Assembly (NCBI GenBank): GCA_002245135.1
Contig: NGBS01000312.1
Location: 1-64,000 of the forward strand
Reading direction: 5' to 3'
DNA from: Proteromonas lacertae
Lineage: Eukaryota; Sar; Bigyra; Opalinata; Proteromonadidae
DNA: 64,000 nt
A program made the translations under genes and the position numbers. Positions 34,997 through 46,592 of the stretch are shown here, one piece after another (the first letter of the stretch is position 1; each line of letters opens with the position of its first letter). The notes below the pieces were generated by a model. It ran no database searches, was not told the DNA's origin, and saw only the letters and a program-made list of their open reading frames with translations.

Positions 34997-37900
34997 ATGA
35001 ACAATGAAAATGATTCTTTCGATGATGGCTTAAATCATACGCTCGGGGGTGAAGATGAAGACTTTGATCTATTAAATAACGAACAAATCACATCTTGTAT
35101 TGTTTTTTGATTTCTTTATACAAACAGATGAAAATTCAAACGATATATGCGCATTTTGCAAACAAGAAGTATTTTCTACGTTTTTTATTTTTAAAAGGAT
35201 AAAGAATACATACAACCCATACAACTGCGAAATAGAACTATCAATGTATATTTAAATATGTTATAGAATAGGTACATCCTGCTTGTCTTGATTTATCTCC
35301 AACAATTAAGGAAGATTTCTCAAATATCGAAGCCGTATTAAATATAATTGATGAACAGGTATATATTGTATTGAATAATTTATTAGAAATGTGTATGTTG
35401 TGATAAAGTAGGAGCATCCTTGACATGTTCAGTTTGTTTCGATACATATCATGTAACATGTGCAGGAAATAAAAAATGTGGTTTAAAAATAGAAAATTAC
35501 AGAAATAACGATCAAAAAGAAAACGCCTTTGTTTGTTACAAACATCTTCCAGATCACGTATCTTATATGATTGGAACACCAGAAGAATGGTTACAAGCAT
35601 TAAGAGCATCAATATATACACATCCATGCAGTGTTTGTGGGTTTAATACTCAAAATGGTAGTGATTGGATTATATGTTCCCAATGTAAGATGGCTGGTCA
35701 TAAACAATGCTTTATATCTTTTTTTTAATTAATAAAAATGTGATTATATAATTTATATTTCTTTAATTTATAAAGGGAGTAGTTCCAGAGACAAATACCC
35801 AATCATTTATATGTAAAAATTGTCAAATCTTTAATCAATGTCAAAATCAAAACCAACCAGTAAACTTTACATGTGAATTGTGTAAAATTAATAATCCCTG
35901 TTTACCTGTAATTTTATCCAATAATAACAAAATATACCATACAATATGTAGTTTATGTCTACCCAATGCAACTATCAATGATATAACCAATATCAATGGT
36001 TTTGTTTGTCCAGATGAAATTCAAATGAACAATTCAAATATAAAATGTGATTATTGTCAATCATCTGAAGGATATATAATGAAATGCTCATTTCCAGAAT
36101 GTCAATGTTGTTGTCATCCATCCTGTGGTATATTGAATAATCAAAATGTCAGTTTTTGCACTCCAACAAGTGCTGTTTATTTTTGTACAATCCATTGTCC
36201 ATTAGATTTATGGTGTTGTTGTAGAAAGCATAATACTGATATATTTATGATAGAATGTGATGAATGTCACGAATGGTTTCATGGAGAATGCGTTTGTATT
36301 GGTTCAAATCAATTAAATGAAGATGAACAGTATGTTTGTGATAAATGTAAAAGTGGAAATGAAGTAAGTAGTCCAATTCAAGATTTTAATGAAAATAAAG
36401 TATATTATTATTATATATCTATTTGTTATATAGGATGATACTGTAAATGATAATAGACATGTTTTACAGCAAAATGGAATGGTATTTGATGAAAATAATT
36501 TGTTGTATAATCAATTAATGGTATGTTATAAAAAAAGAATTGATATTACATTATTATATATATATATACAAAAATACATAGAAACAAATAATAAAAAAAT
36601 AGATTTTTGAATTAAAATAATCGAAAATAATTGTAATTACAACAAAAACAGATTTGTATTAAAAGTGATATATATATATCATTTCTACTCTTACTTTTCA
36701 TTATATATATATATTATTTTGTCATATATTTATTATGTATATAGATCACATGTCAGTTTATGAATAATCTACATATGTATGAAACCAAGAGATCTCAAAG
36801 TGTCTATCGAAAATTAAATTCACAATTTCCATACGTTTACCTGCCACTATATATTAATATTCCATTATATAAAGAACTGATTAAAGTATTAGAGAAAGAC
36901 AATGAAGAAACAGAAGATAATAAATTGATGAATGAAAATATTTATGATACAGATGTATGAATAATTTTTTTTTTATTTATAAAATTTTATTAATAGGTAA
37001 GTGGATGGTGTAGTAAAGCCAATAAATTGTCAGTTATTCCAGGAATTTACTCATATTCCTATAGAAAATCATCAATTCAAGATGCTATAGATCATTTACT
37101 AATTGGTGAACAAAATGAAAAGATTTTACACTGTAAAGAATATAACAGATTGAAAGATTGTGTGGATAAAACAAAACAACAAATCAATAAATTGACCAAT
37201 TATTTACAAACAGCTAGAAATGTAACGGATGATTTGATAGTTAACGTTGAAACTGACTATGATAATTTACAATATAGTGATAAGAATTTCATTAAGTTAT
37301 TAAATCAATATAAATTAAATATTTGGTTAGAAAAAGCTCAGTATGAGTTATTATCAGAAATTAATTTTGTTAATGCAAAAAAACTGATAAGAAAAGCAAA
37401 TACATTAGGAATTCAAAGTAATAATAATATATTTATATAATAATTAATAGATTTGGTTGGAGAAGCATTGAATGTTTATTATCAACTAAACAAATTCGTT
37501 CAACAGGTTGAAGATTGGCAAAAATCAGCTAAAATATTGAAGAATCAAATGGATTTAGGAAATAGAGTAACATATGAAGAATTGAATAAATTATTGAAAC
37601 AAGATATATGTGAATCAATTCCAATCAAACAAAAAGTATATAAATTCTTTCTAATTTGTTATTTTTATAGTCTTTTTTCACTAGTATTTTAGAAAAATAT
37701 GAAAAATGGCATAATAGAAGTAAAAAATGGATTGAAATACTTCAAAATTACAGTAATACAAAAACCATTCCAGAAGTTTCCAATGAAGAAGTTACTGAAT
37801 TTAAAGACTTATACAATGAAAGTTTACAGTTGAAATTAGATTCTCAAGAATTAATACTCTTTGAAATATATGGAAAAATATTATGTTGGATATTTAGAGT

Positions 37901-40706
37901 AATGAATGTAGTGAAAAATGGAATGTCATACAATGAGTTAGTTGAATTACAAAATCAATATACACAATTCCCAACTCTCTATTTACCAGATAAGAAGTAT
38001 ATTGATGAAGTTGAATTATTATTAAATAAAGTGAAAAATTGGGTAAATGAAGCAAAATCTGTTATAGAAAATAGTGAAACACCACTTGAACAATTGGAGA
38101 AATTGTATAATGAATATAAAGAATTAGGATGTAAATATGATATTGGAACTTATATAACTGCACAAATTGAATGGTTGAAAGAAATTAAACCAAGTTTTGG
38201 TAATAAACAATATACAGATATAAAAGTATATATAATATATATATTATTATATTATATTAATTATTTAGCTTGGTTGTTATTGTTGGGCTAAAATCGGTTG
38301 TTATCCTTGGTGGCCAGGATTTGTACCTGATTCAACACCTAATCAATTGGATATAAACATGCAACCAATTGAAGGAAGTCAATTGGTTTATTTATTTGGA
38401 ATTAAGGGTTATAGATATATAGTAGAAAGAGTGAATTGGGATGATAGAATAAAGTATAATTCTACCAATATATTTACTGACTTTTATACTCAAGCTTTGA
38501 AAGAGGTTTGTGATTTTAGTAGTTTAAAAGAACAGAATAGTATGAATTATATTTATTATTATTATTGTATAAATAGATAAAATTAAACACAATTTATCAT
38601 CTTATCCAAAGATACAATGTAGAAGTCCCAACTGCCATATGCCTTTGTTCAATTTATCACAATATTGCTGTTTTGATTGTATGGAATCTGATATTGAGAG
38701 AAAAATGAATGGATTATTTAACTACAAATTAGTATCTTCTACAGCTCCACTACCCAAATCAATACTTCCTGAAAATACAAAATTAGAAACAATTCATATA
38801 GTGAATGAAAGAAGAGCAACAAGATCATCATCTTCTATATTGAATTTACCATCTCCAACATTATTTAGTAAGAAAAATAGAATGATGGAAAGAGGAATTA
38901 ATTATGGAATTGATAGTAGAACTAGAGAAAAAGTGAGAGAGAATTTGTTTAATGGTTTGAAAATTGTCAATGAAAATGAACAGACAAAAACTGATGAAAT
39001 ATCATTTTGAAAATTTAGTTCGTTTTATTATTTTTCTTTAATTTATTTTTTACCATTTATTAAGGAATTTAGCAAAGAATATGGAAGAAGTATTGTATAG
39101 AGAATGTCAGAATTATACAGATCATATCAGAGTAATATTACATCATTTGAAAGATAAGAAGAATCAAGAATTTAGATTGAAACTGATTAATAGTATTTAA
39201 TTATTTTATTGTTATATATATATAGAAGAAATATTATTATCAAAATTACCAACATTATCAACAGATGAAATGTTATCAAGTGTCGAATATGAGAAATTAA
39301 AGAAAGAAAGAGAAGAACATATGAAAGCCAATGTAGTGAAAATGGATATAGGCGAACAATTTGTAGCAAAGAAGACAGATTCAGGTGTAGAATTAGTAAA
39401 AGTTGGTGGAAATAATAATAACAATAGTAATAACAGCAACAATGATAATGAAAATGGTGAAGATAGTAATTCTAATGAGAATAAAAGGAAATTAGTGGAT
39501 GAATTGGATAAAGAAGAAAAAGAGAAAAGAGAATTACAAAAGGAAGAAGAAGAAATGAGAAATACTGAGATTGATATCTCTTTATTACCTACTTCATCAT
39601 CATTATCTGGAGGACCAATTGATATTAAATCACGTATATATATATATATATATATATATTTTAATATTAATATAGTTCCTTCATTATCAGCTCCTGCTTT
39701 ACCTGCTATAACAATTGTTGATCCAAAAGAGATAGAAAATGACAAAATGGAAGAAGAAGGAGAAGAAGATAACAGTGAAAATGAGAATGATAAAGGTAGC
39801 GAAAGTGATAATAATAATAACAATGAAAATGATTCACCATTGAATAAGTCAAATGAAAAGACAAATGAAGATGAATCAAAAGATTTATTCTCAGAATTTT
39901 TAGATGATTCAACAACAGAACCAAAAATCAAAACAGATTCAATTTTACCATCCAAATCCAAACAACAAAAAACACCAACACCAACAAAAGTCAAATCAAT
40001 ATTAGAACCAAAATGGGATAATACATTTACATATAAGAAATTTAAATATTATATAACACCCAAATTACTATTTGGACCTGATATGAAGAATATATTACCA
40101 AGTCCAGTAAGTTGTATAGGAAGAGTCGATTTTAAGATGTTAGAAAACCATATAGAAGCAAGTGTAGCCAAAGGAAAAGGTGTTAGTTTATATGCAATAG
40201 AACCTGAACCAAATGTAAGAGATAAATTTTATGAATTATCTGAACAACTTAGAGGAAAAGAACGAGCTGCAATTGCTGAAGGTGATTATAGAGATCATAA
40301 ATTGACTGTTTATATTGTACCAAAACTGACTGATAAAATGCTGAGGGAAATACCAATAATCTATAGAAAAGGAGAGAAAGATTCAGTTCATTTACTTTTA
40401 ATACACAATGAAACTGAGAGAAGTAAAGAGAATATTAGCTTGATTATTAAGAAAGTAGAAGATGTATATTTTATATTATTATTATTATATGTATAGAATA
40501 GTGAATTGTTAATGTTAATTGATGATATAGCGTATTTTATTGCTCAAGATCCACGAAGAGAGCCATGGGAGATATTGAAGAGAAAAGATGATAAGACGTT
40601 TGGATTCTTAGAAGCTGGAAATGAGTTTTATGAACAATATCAAAAAGCATTATTACATTATTCATCGTATTTTCATCCACCCTTTCAACAGATAATCCCT
40701 CATTAG
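34997..40706 (+). CDS. Multidomain chromatin/transcription regulator: ePHD, PHD, PLU-1-like, PWWP, TFIIS-M, SPOC
   Basis: One gene of about 1,600 residues with some fifteen introns. In order: an extended PHD (DICAFCKQE...VHPACLDLS...KCVCCDKVGASLTCS), a second Cys/His-rich ePHD-like unit, a PHD finger (CCCRKHNTD...DECHEWFHGECV), a PLU-1-like helical region with spaced W-x3-A/S helices, a PWWP domain (CWAKIGCYPWWPGFV), a Cys knuckle, a TFIIS middle domain (RTREKVRENLFNGL ... HHLKDKKNQEFR), an Asn/Glu-rich linker, and a SPOC domain (PSPVSCIGRVDFKM). TFIIS-M plus SPOC is the PHF3/DIDO/Bye1 pairing that binds RNA polymerase II. The exon junction near 39005-39065 is unresolved: the TFIIS domain spans it, so a base change or odd intron is needed. 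Confidence 0.85.
36522..36744 (+). other. Unusually long intron within the PHD/SPOC gene
   Basis: From GTATGT after the codon for Met at LYNQLM to GTATATAG before ITCQFMNN. About 223 nt, five times the local norm. It contains AT hairpins (gatatatatatatc; repeated tatatatata) and no long open frame. Both borders and phase fit one intron. Confidence 0.7.
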
Positions 40707-40763
40707 TTATTTTAATTGTTTTTAAATATTTGTTTTTAATCAAAAAAAAAGAAAAAAAGAAAA

Positions 40764-40835
40764 TGGAGACTACGGGAATTGAACCCGTGACCTTTTGCGT
40801 GCAAAGCAAACGTGATACCACTACACCAAATCCCC
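40764..40835 (-). tRNA. tRNA-Ala (anticodon TGC)
   Basis: On the minus strand GGGGATT pairs with AGTCTCC plus discriminator A. This includes a G-T pair at position 3-70, the alanine identity mark. The D arm (GGTGTAGTGGTATCAC), anticodon stem TTTGC/GCAAA around TTTGCAC with TGC at 34-36, and T arm (ACGGGTTCAATTCCCGT) are complete. No intron. A T-rich run follows the 3' end as terminator. It lies just past the 3' end of the SPOC gene. Confidence 0.97.
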
Positions 40836-40894
40836 AATTAAAATTTAAACCTTTTTCAAAAATATAAACTCTGTTATTGTTCGTTTTTTTTTTG

Positions 40895-41510
40895 ATGGAA
40901 GAGAAAGAAACACCGAAGAAACCTGCTGAGAAGTTGGTGAACTATAATAGTGAGTGGTGCAATTATATTGACCCTCCCATATTTACTGTATTACTTGATT
41001 TTAATTATTTTCTATTAGAGTCTTGATCCTTTAAATCCAAAACCAATAGAAATTGTATGATAATCATTATAAGTGTAATAGGGAGTTCCATCCACAATTG
41101 CATATGTATCTTTTTAATTGATTGATATAGAAACGAAATTTTCGTTATTATATAAAGCCAAAACCATCACATTTATATGTACAGAAGAATATTCTATCTA
41201 GAAAGACCAATTGCTCTAGTGTTCCTTCTTCAATTTTTATCACAGAATCCAGAGTATCTCCTATGTCCACAGTCGTATCATTTCTATTGTTATAGTTTTA
41301 GATATTACAATCAGAAGACATACCTGAAGATCAAGCTGTATTTATAATTATATATTTTTTTAGATTCCAGAATCAACCAAACTAAACCCTACATTCAAAC
41401 CACTCAAAAAATATGCATCCAAGAAGTTATATCACATTTTAAGGAGTGATAGTAGATATCCTGTAGAATCTCATCCAGATTTAGTAGCAGATTATAAATA
41501 CTCATCTTAG
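40895..41510 (+). CDS. Small basic protein, unknown (about 155 aa)
   Basis: Seven or so exons with 25-31-nt introns give one in-phase protein from MEEKETPKKPAEKLV to ADYKYSS. It is Pro/Lys/Ser-rich and lacks a signal peptide or membrane span. Segments such as IDPPIFTSLDPLNPKPIE and RYYIKPKPSHLY suggest an extended, filament-hugging protein of the kind found among axonemal inner-junction or microtubule-inner proteins. That is only an impression; no family is recognised. High intron density and kept phase support a real gene. Confidence 0.6.
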
Positions 41511-41609
41511 TTATATATTTATACATTTCCTTTAATAATAAAATAGACAAAAATGGTATTATAAGATTAAAAATGTTTTTTATTTTATTTTTATTTTTTT
41601 CTTATATTT

Positions 41610-42560
41610 CTATTTATGAACTAATGTGCAAAATGTAGTATAATCTTTTCTCATCACAGTATCATTAGATATCTTTGCAAATAGTACTGTTTCTAATGAT
41701 TCTGGGAATTTTTGTTGAATTTCTGTCTTTATTGTATCTTTAGTTAATAAACCTAAATAACATTTAAATGTGTGTTTCAATGTTCTTGTACATATAGCAG
41801 AGTTAGGATCAAGGGAATTTGTTATATTAGCTAAGGCATTTACAACTATATCAAATTAAATTTATAAAATTGAGTTTATACGACTTGTTACTATTTCTTG
41901 TTTTTGACTAATTAATTCCAAACATTCTGGATTGTTAACAAACTGTTGAAGAATAAATAAAGCAATCTATTAAATATAATTCTCTCTATAAATACTATTT
42001 TACTCATTTTTCTTGGTTTTTCTAATATATTAATACATATATCGATTAGTTCTGTGGATAAAAACATTTTCAATGTATCTGTGTCTGTATTTTTCACTAA
42101 TTCACCCAAAAACTCAAGACTCATTAGTTGCACATATTTAATAGGTGCAGAATCAGATTTACTGTGAAATAGTGGGAAGATATAGTAATATATATCACCT
42201 AGTTAATAGATAATTAAGAAAATCGATACCTTCTATTATTCCATGCCTTGCATCTTTGTCTTTTGCCATAATTTGTAGAAGGGCTATAGAACAACACACT
42301 CTTTGTGCAATTCTAGGTGAAATTGTGATGCATGATAAATATGGATAAAATGAAGTGATTTCATGCAAGAGCACTGCTGATATTCCAAAAGAGTACCATA
42401 GAGTAGATCCTAGATCAGGAATTTGATCTTTTTGATCACATAAAACTATAAACTAAAAATTATAATAAAAACATTTAAGAGAGAATTCTCTTGCATCTGG
42501 AATGATCATTTTCTTGATTGAATTAGTAACCTGTTCTTTTGGTATGATGTTTTTATTCAT
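41610..42560 (-). CDS. CNOT9: CNOT9/RCD1 (CAF40) subunit of CCR4-NOT
   Basis: The start at 42560 (MNKNIIPKEQ) leads, after introns, to DLGSTLWYSFGISAVLLHEI, IAQRVCCSIALLQIMAKDKD, and YVQLMSLEFLGELVKN, all matching the armadillo-repeat core of CNOT9. The C-terminus holds the conserved region near LLTKDTIKTEIQQKFPESL. CNOT9 joins the CNOT1 scaffold and binds Trp-containing silencing factors in mRNA deadenylation. The family is normally about 300 residues, as here. One of several RNA-metabolism genes in the window. Confidence 0.92.
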
Positions 42561-42593
42561 TGAAAACTTGAAAATTGTTTGAGTTTGGCTTGA

Positions 42594-43637
42594 ATGGATA
42601 AGAAGAGTTTTTTGGAATTAAGGCCAAGTAAAGCCATAACATTCCAAGGTAATAACATAAATATTATATTATAGTCGAATCAAAAAAGAATTCTGAATCA
42701 AAACTGGTTATTAAGAACATTTCTGGATCAAATGTGTGATATTGTATTTGTTATAGTGTAGGTGATTTTTAAAATAAAGACTACAAATCAAAAAAGATAT
42801 CATGTTAAACCGATAAGTGGATACATCAAAATAAATAAAGAAGTGATAATAAATAGTATGTATAATATCGATTTAATCGTATTAGTATCGATTCATCAAG
42901 AGGATATTGACGAGATAATAGATGATCTAAAAGCAAATAGAGATGAAAGACCGTATTTTATTTTATTATTATCTTTTATTTAATTGTTGTTGTATAGTGA
43001 TAGATTCAGAGTAATATCATTAATTGTACCAGATGAAGATCAACTCAAACGGTTTGACATTCCTGATCCTTCTAAACCAATTAATGATATGGTATAAATA
43101 GTTAATAATAATAATAATAATAATAATATAATAGTTGGCAAATACATCAAAAGATAAACAACAAATTGAGAATTTAGTTGTGAATTTTGGTATATATTAT
43201 ATTATATATATATAGATCGAAGTAATAGTTTATCATCAGATGTTGTATATACAATAATTACTTTTATTTCATTAGTCAGGTTCAATTCTTAAAAATGCTG
43301 AAGCAAAACAAATGATTCAGAATTACAACGATTGTGCAGTATTCTATATAGAAGAAGCTAATGATCATATTAATAATATGCTGAAGAGCTTTAAATGTGA
43401 TGAAGAATTATATGAAATTACTTTAAAAAGTTATGATTATAAACAAGAGAAAGTGACTAAAAATATCATATAATGGTATTTAATAAGTATAAAAGTATAT
43501 TGTAGTTTTTGAAAATACCTATACAGTTATTAAGATCATTGTTTAAACCTAGGTTTCCATTACCTATTTTAATAATAGGATGTATATTATCACTCTTTGG
43601 TGGTAGATTAGCTGAAGGTTTTATTTATTCTCATTAA
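42594..43637 (+). CDS. VAMP-associated protein (VAP), MSP domain and tail anchor
   Basis: Exons join across about seven introns. The N-terminus has LELRPSKAITFQ, then KLVIKNISGSNVIFKIKTTN and YHVKPISGYIKI, the major-sperm-protein fold that binds FFAT motifs on lipid-transfer proteins. A coiled region follows, then a C-terminal membrane anchor (PLPILIIGCILSLFGG) ending in EGFIYSH. VAPs sit in the ER and make membrane contact sites. Just before the anchor the frame breaks: a TAA near 43470 stops the direct reading and one base must change to reach the tail exon. Family call is strong; the tail junction is provisional. Confidence 0.88.
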
Positions 43638-43835
43638 TTAATTTATTTATATGTAATGATTAATGTTTTTGTTTTATTTTGTCAATATATCCATTTTAAC
43701 AAGAATAAGAAGCATTCAAACTATCAAGCTTTTTAGTTTTTTATTTTCATCTTAATTGATTTTGTAGGATGTTTATGACATTTATAATATATGTAGTATA
43801 TTATACCGCATGGTCAGAATAAAATAATCAAAATT

Positions 43836-45337
43836 ATGGGAATGAATAACAAAGTGATCTCAATTTCAGACATTTCTTATGAAAAGTTGGCAGAAATCAT
43901 TTCATATATCAAAATAATCAATGAAACGCGTTATGAACATATTGTTGTGTACTATATAGTAGATTTGAATAATTCAAAATTAATTTTGGCAAAAGACGAA
44001 TATCCATATTCTATTAACAGTTTTACAGATAAAATGTATATGAAAAGTAATTTGAACAACATTTTAATAGAAATTATTCAATCATTACATTATCTTCATC
44101 TTTTATCTATATTCAGCTGTAATATTAATCCAAACAATATATTGATTGATGATTCAAATAGTGTTTATTTATCAGATTATCTTATAAATAGTATAAGACC
44201 ATTTAATGATATTCCATTATCATCGTTAATATATCTAAGTCCAGAGGAAATAGAGGATAAAGAATTAAATGAAAAATCTGATATATGGAGTATGGGATGT
44301 TTAATATACTATATTCTAACAGAAGTAGATTTATTCACGAATTCATTCAATTTATTTATTCATAAATACTATAAAATCATATGAATATTCAATACATACT
44401 ATTGATATATCTATGGAATTTGAGCAAATTATCTCAAAGTGTATAAGAAGTAAATCAGAGGATAGAATGAGTCTTAGGGAATTATATACTGAAATAAGTT
44501 GTTGTAATGATGAACAACTTGAGATATCATTGATTATTGATAATGATGTGGAGATAAGAGACTGTGATATGAATGATGAATTACTGATAAATCAACTTAT
44601 TGATAGTTATCATCATTATAGTAATTCAAAATATCTATACTATATAACAAACATGTTATTATTAAATTACAATGAATCAAAGAAAGTCAAAATAATGAAA
44701 GAAATAGAAGTATTTAATACAGAACATCAATTGAATTGGCTTGAAAATGCAGATGAAAATTTGTTAGTATCAGTCCATCCAGATTATAATATAATATATT
44801 TATCTCAATTATCACAAGAAGAATTATCATATTTAGTAGACTCATTTAAATATTTGAAAACAATCAGAACATTGAAAATACATTCCTTTGAGAATAATGA
44901 TATTTATCTATATCAAAAATTGTGTGATAATTTATCATTGTTATGTAATTTGGAATTATTATCATTGCAATATATTGGTGATGATGGAATAAAGATATTA
45001 TCAAACTATTTATCTCTATTAACAACATTAACAATAAGCAATCAGATTTGTCTTGATCTATCATACAAGGGAATTGGTGATGATGGTTTTTATGAATTAT
45101 CTTCTAAATTATTCAATCTACCAAATCTAGAGTCTTTATTACTTAAAGGAAATGATTTCAACACGCATTCCAAATATATTTTATGATAATGTCAATAATC
45201 ATTTAACAAAATTAGAATGTTTGGATATTAGCTGTTGTAACTTAGAAGAAGATATTATTGTAAAACTGAAAAATAGTCTTACTTCACTGAAATGGCGTTA
45301 TTTAGATCAAACATCGAACAAACAACAAAACAATTAA
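43836..45337 (+). CDS. Pseudokinase-LRR protein
   Basis: An N-terminal kinase-like lobe: the usual HRD loop reads SCNINPNNILID (Asn kept, Arg and Asp lost) and the DFG site reads SDY, followed by YLSPEEIEDKELNEKSDIWS and MGCLIYYIL, a normal APE/DxWS region. It is therefore probably a pseudokinase. After it come leucine-rich repeats (LCNLELLSLQYIGDDGIKIL; NLPNLESLLLKGNDF; KLECLDISCCNL). The frame breaks near 44375 and 45165, each fixed by a one-base change, so this is either an assembly-damaged gene or a decaying one. No signal peptide. A cytosolic signalling scaffold is a guess. Confidence 0.6.
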
Positions 45338-45446
45338 ACAGATTTGATAATTTACTGGGTTAAAACGTATTTATATATGCTGGAAAAGGTATTATCAATA
45401 TACGCTATAAGTGTGTGTCTAAACGAAAATGTACAAATTAAAGGGA

Positions 45447-46129
45447 TTAAGTCAATTTTGAGTGTTTTTTTGGTGTTGTAGGTGTAGTATCAAATATTGA
45501 ACCTTCAGAATAGGTTTCACTAAGCGATAAAAAAGGATCACTGGAACTGTTTACTGAACGAACTCTATCAATATATTTCTTTTGTTCATGTCTTACTGCC
45601 TCACTAGATTCTAGTGTTTTTTCAAGACATTTATTCTCTCTTAGAAGTTGCTTATTGTCTTCTTCTATGTGTTGATATTTATTTAATTTTAATTTAAGTA
45701 TTTTGTTTTCTTTTCTAAGTAATTTCACTTTTTCTTTATTTTCTCGATTTTCATTGACAACTTTTCTGTACTTGTCATACAAATCTGAAAACGGATACTT
45801 TGCATCAAAATCTGAGGAATCACTACTTCTAGAACTGCCCATTTTGTGTTCCGGCGATAGAGATATATCTAATAGTTTATAAATATATCAACATACGAGT
45901 TTTTTTCTCAGATTTACCTTTATATGGGGATAGTGCGTAATTATCTATAAATACATGACAAGCATCAATACCAATCATTTTACTGAAGTCTCTTACTTGT
46001 TTTCTAATAAAATGAAGCTGTTCTTTGTTATAATCTGGTGAATCGGAAGTGGGAGATGATGAAGGTCTTGTTTTGTTAGTTTTTTTTGAATGTGTTGTTT
46101 TACATATTTTTTTCCTCTCCACTAATCAT
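45447..46129 (-). CDS. Coiled-coil protein, unknown
   Basis: Two exons joined by a 28-nt intron near 45870-45897. The first is basic and Ser/Thr-rich (TTHSKKTNKTRPSSSPTSD), then holds VRDFSKMIGIDACHVFID. The second has a Lys/Glu/Leu coiled coil (KVKLLRKENKILKLKLNKY) and a Ser/Thr tail with TTPTTPKK, possible proline-directed phosphosites. A start at 46129 needs one base changed in an A7 run near 46108; otherwise the start is unclear. No DNA-binding basic region of a clear bZIP is present. Confidence 0.5.
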
Positions 46130-46592
46130 AGCCTATTTGATTTTGTTTGAGATGATTATCTTCAAAAATAAGATTTCAATTAAAAAAGCTTGAGTGAGTG
46201 ACAAATTTTTTATTAAATTGTTGAACATAACACATTTTAACAGGAGTTAAATAGCTTCTTTGGCACTATATATTTATTTATATATTCATATCACTTGTCC
46301 TTTAACGGTATTTTTTATCGTAATCGGCAGCTGTTATTAAAATTATTATCATCAGTCAAATTTTAATACTTTTTGATCAATATATTGATATGATGAATTA
46401 ATTTCAACTGTTCATGACTTGTCTGTTCAAATTTAAATCATTGATGTAAGGATATCATAAAGCAATAATTTGAATATATTTTACTATCAATATATTTTAT
46501 TGCTGAATTAGTGAATTGTGCGTATGTAATTGTCAATTAGTTTTTTTTACTATGGAAGGACCAAATTTTGAATAACAAACCTGTTTGAATTA
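46130..46592. other. Intergenic AT-rich stretch between divergent genes
   Basis: About 460 bp without a convincing exon separate a leftward coiled-coil gene and the rightward NDUFAF7 gene. Presumably it holds both promoters. No recognisable motif beyond general AT-richness. Confidence 0.5.

Noticed and set aside
38990-39070. A second AT-AG intron beginning ATATCATTT
   Set aside because: The branch-like TTCTTTAAT is too far from the AG and no phase restores the TFIIS frame.
39212-39994. 260-aa minus-strand frame rich in Ser, Leu and Phe
   Set aside because: It is antisense to the Asn/Glu-rich linker of the TFIIS/SPOC gene and crosses an intron; GAA/GAT codons read backwards give Ser/Leu/Phe.
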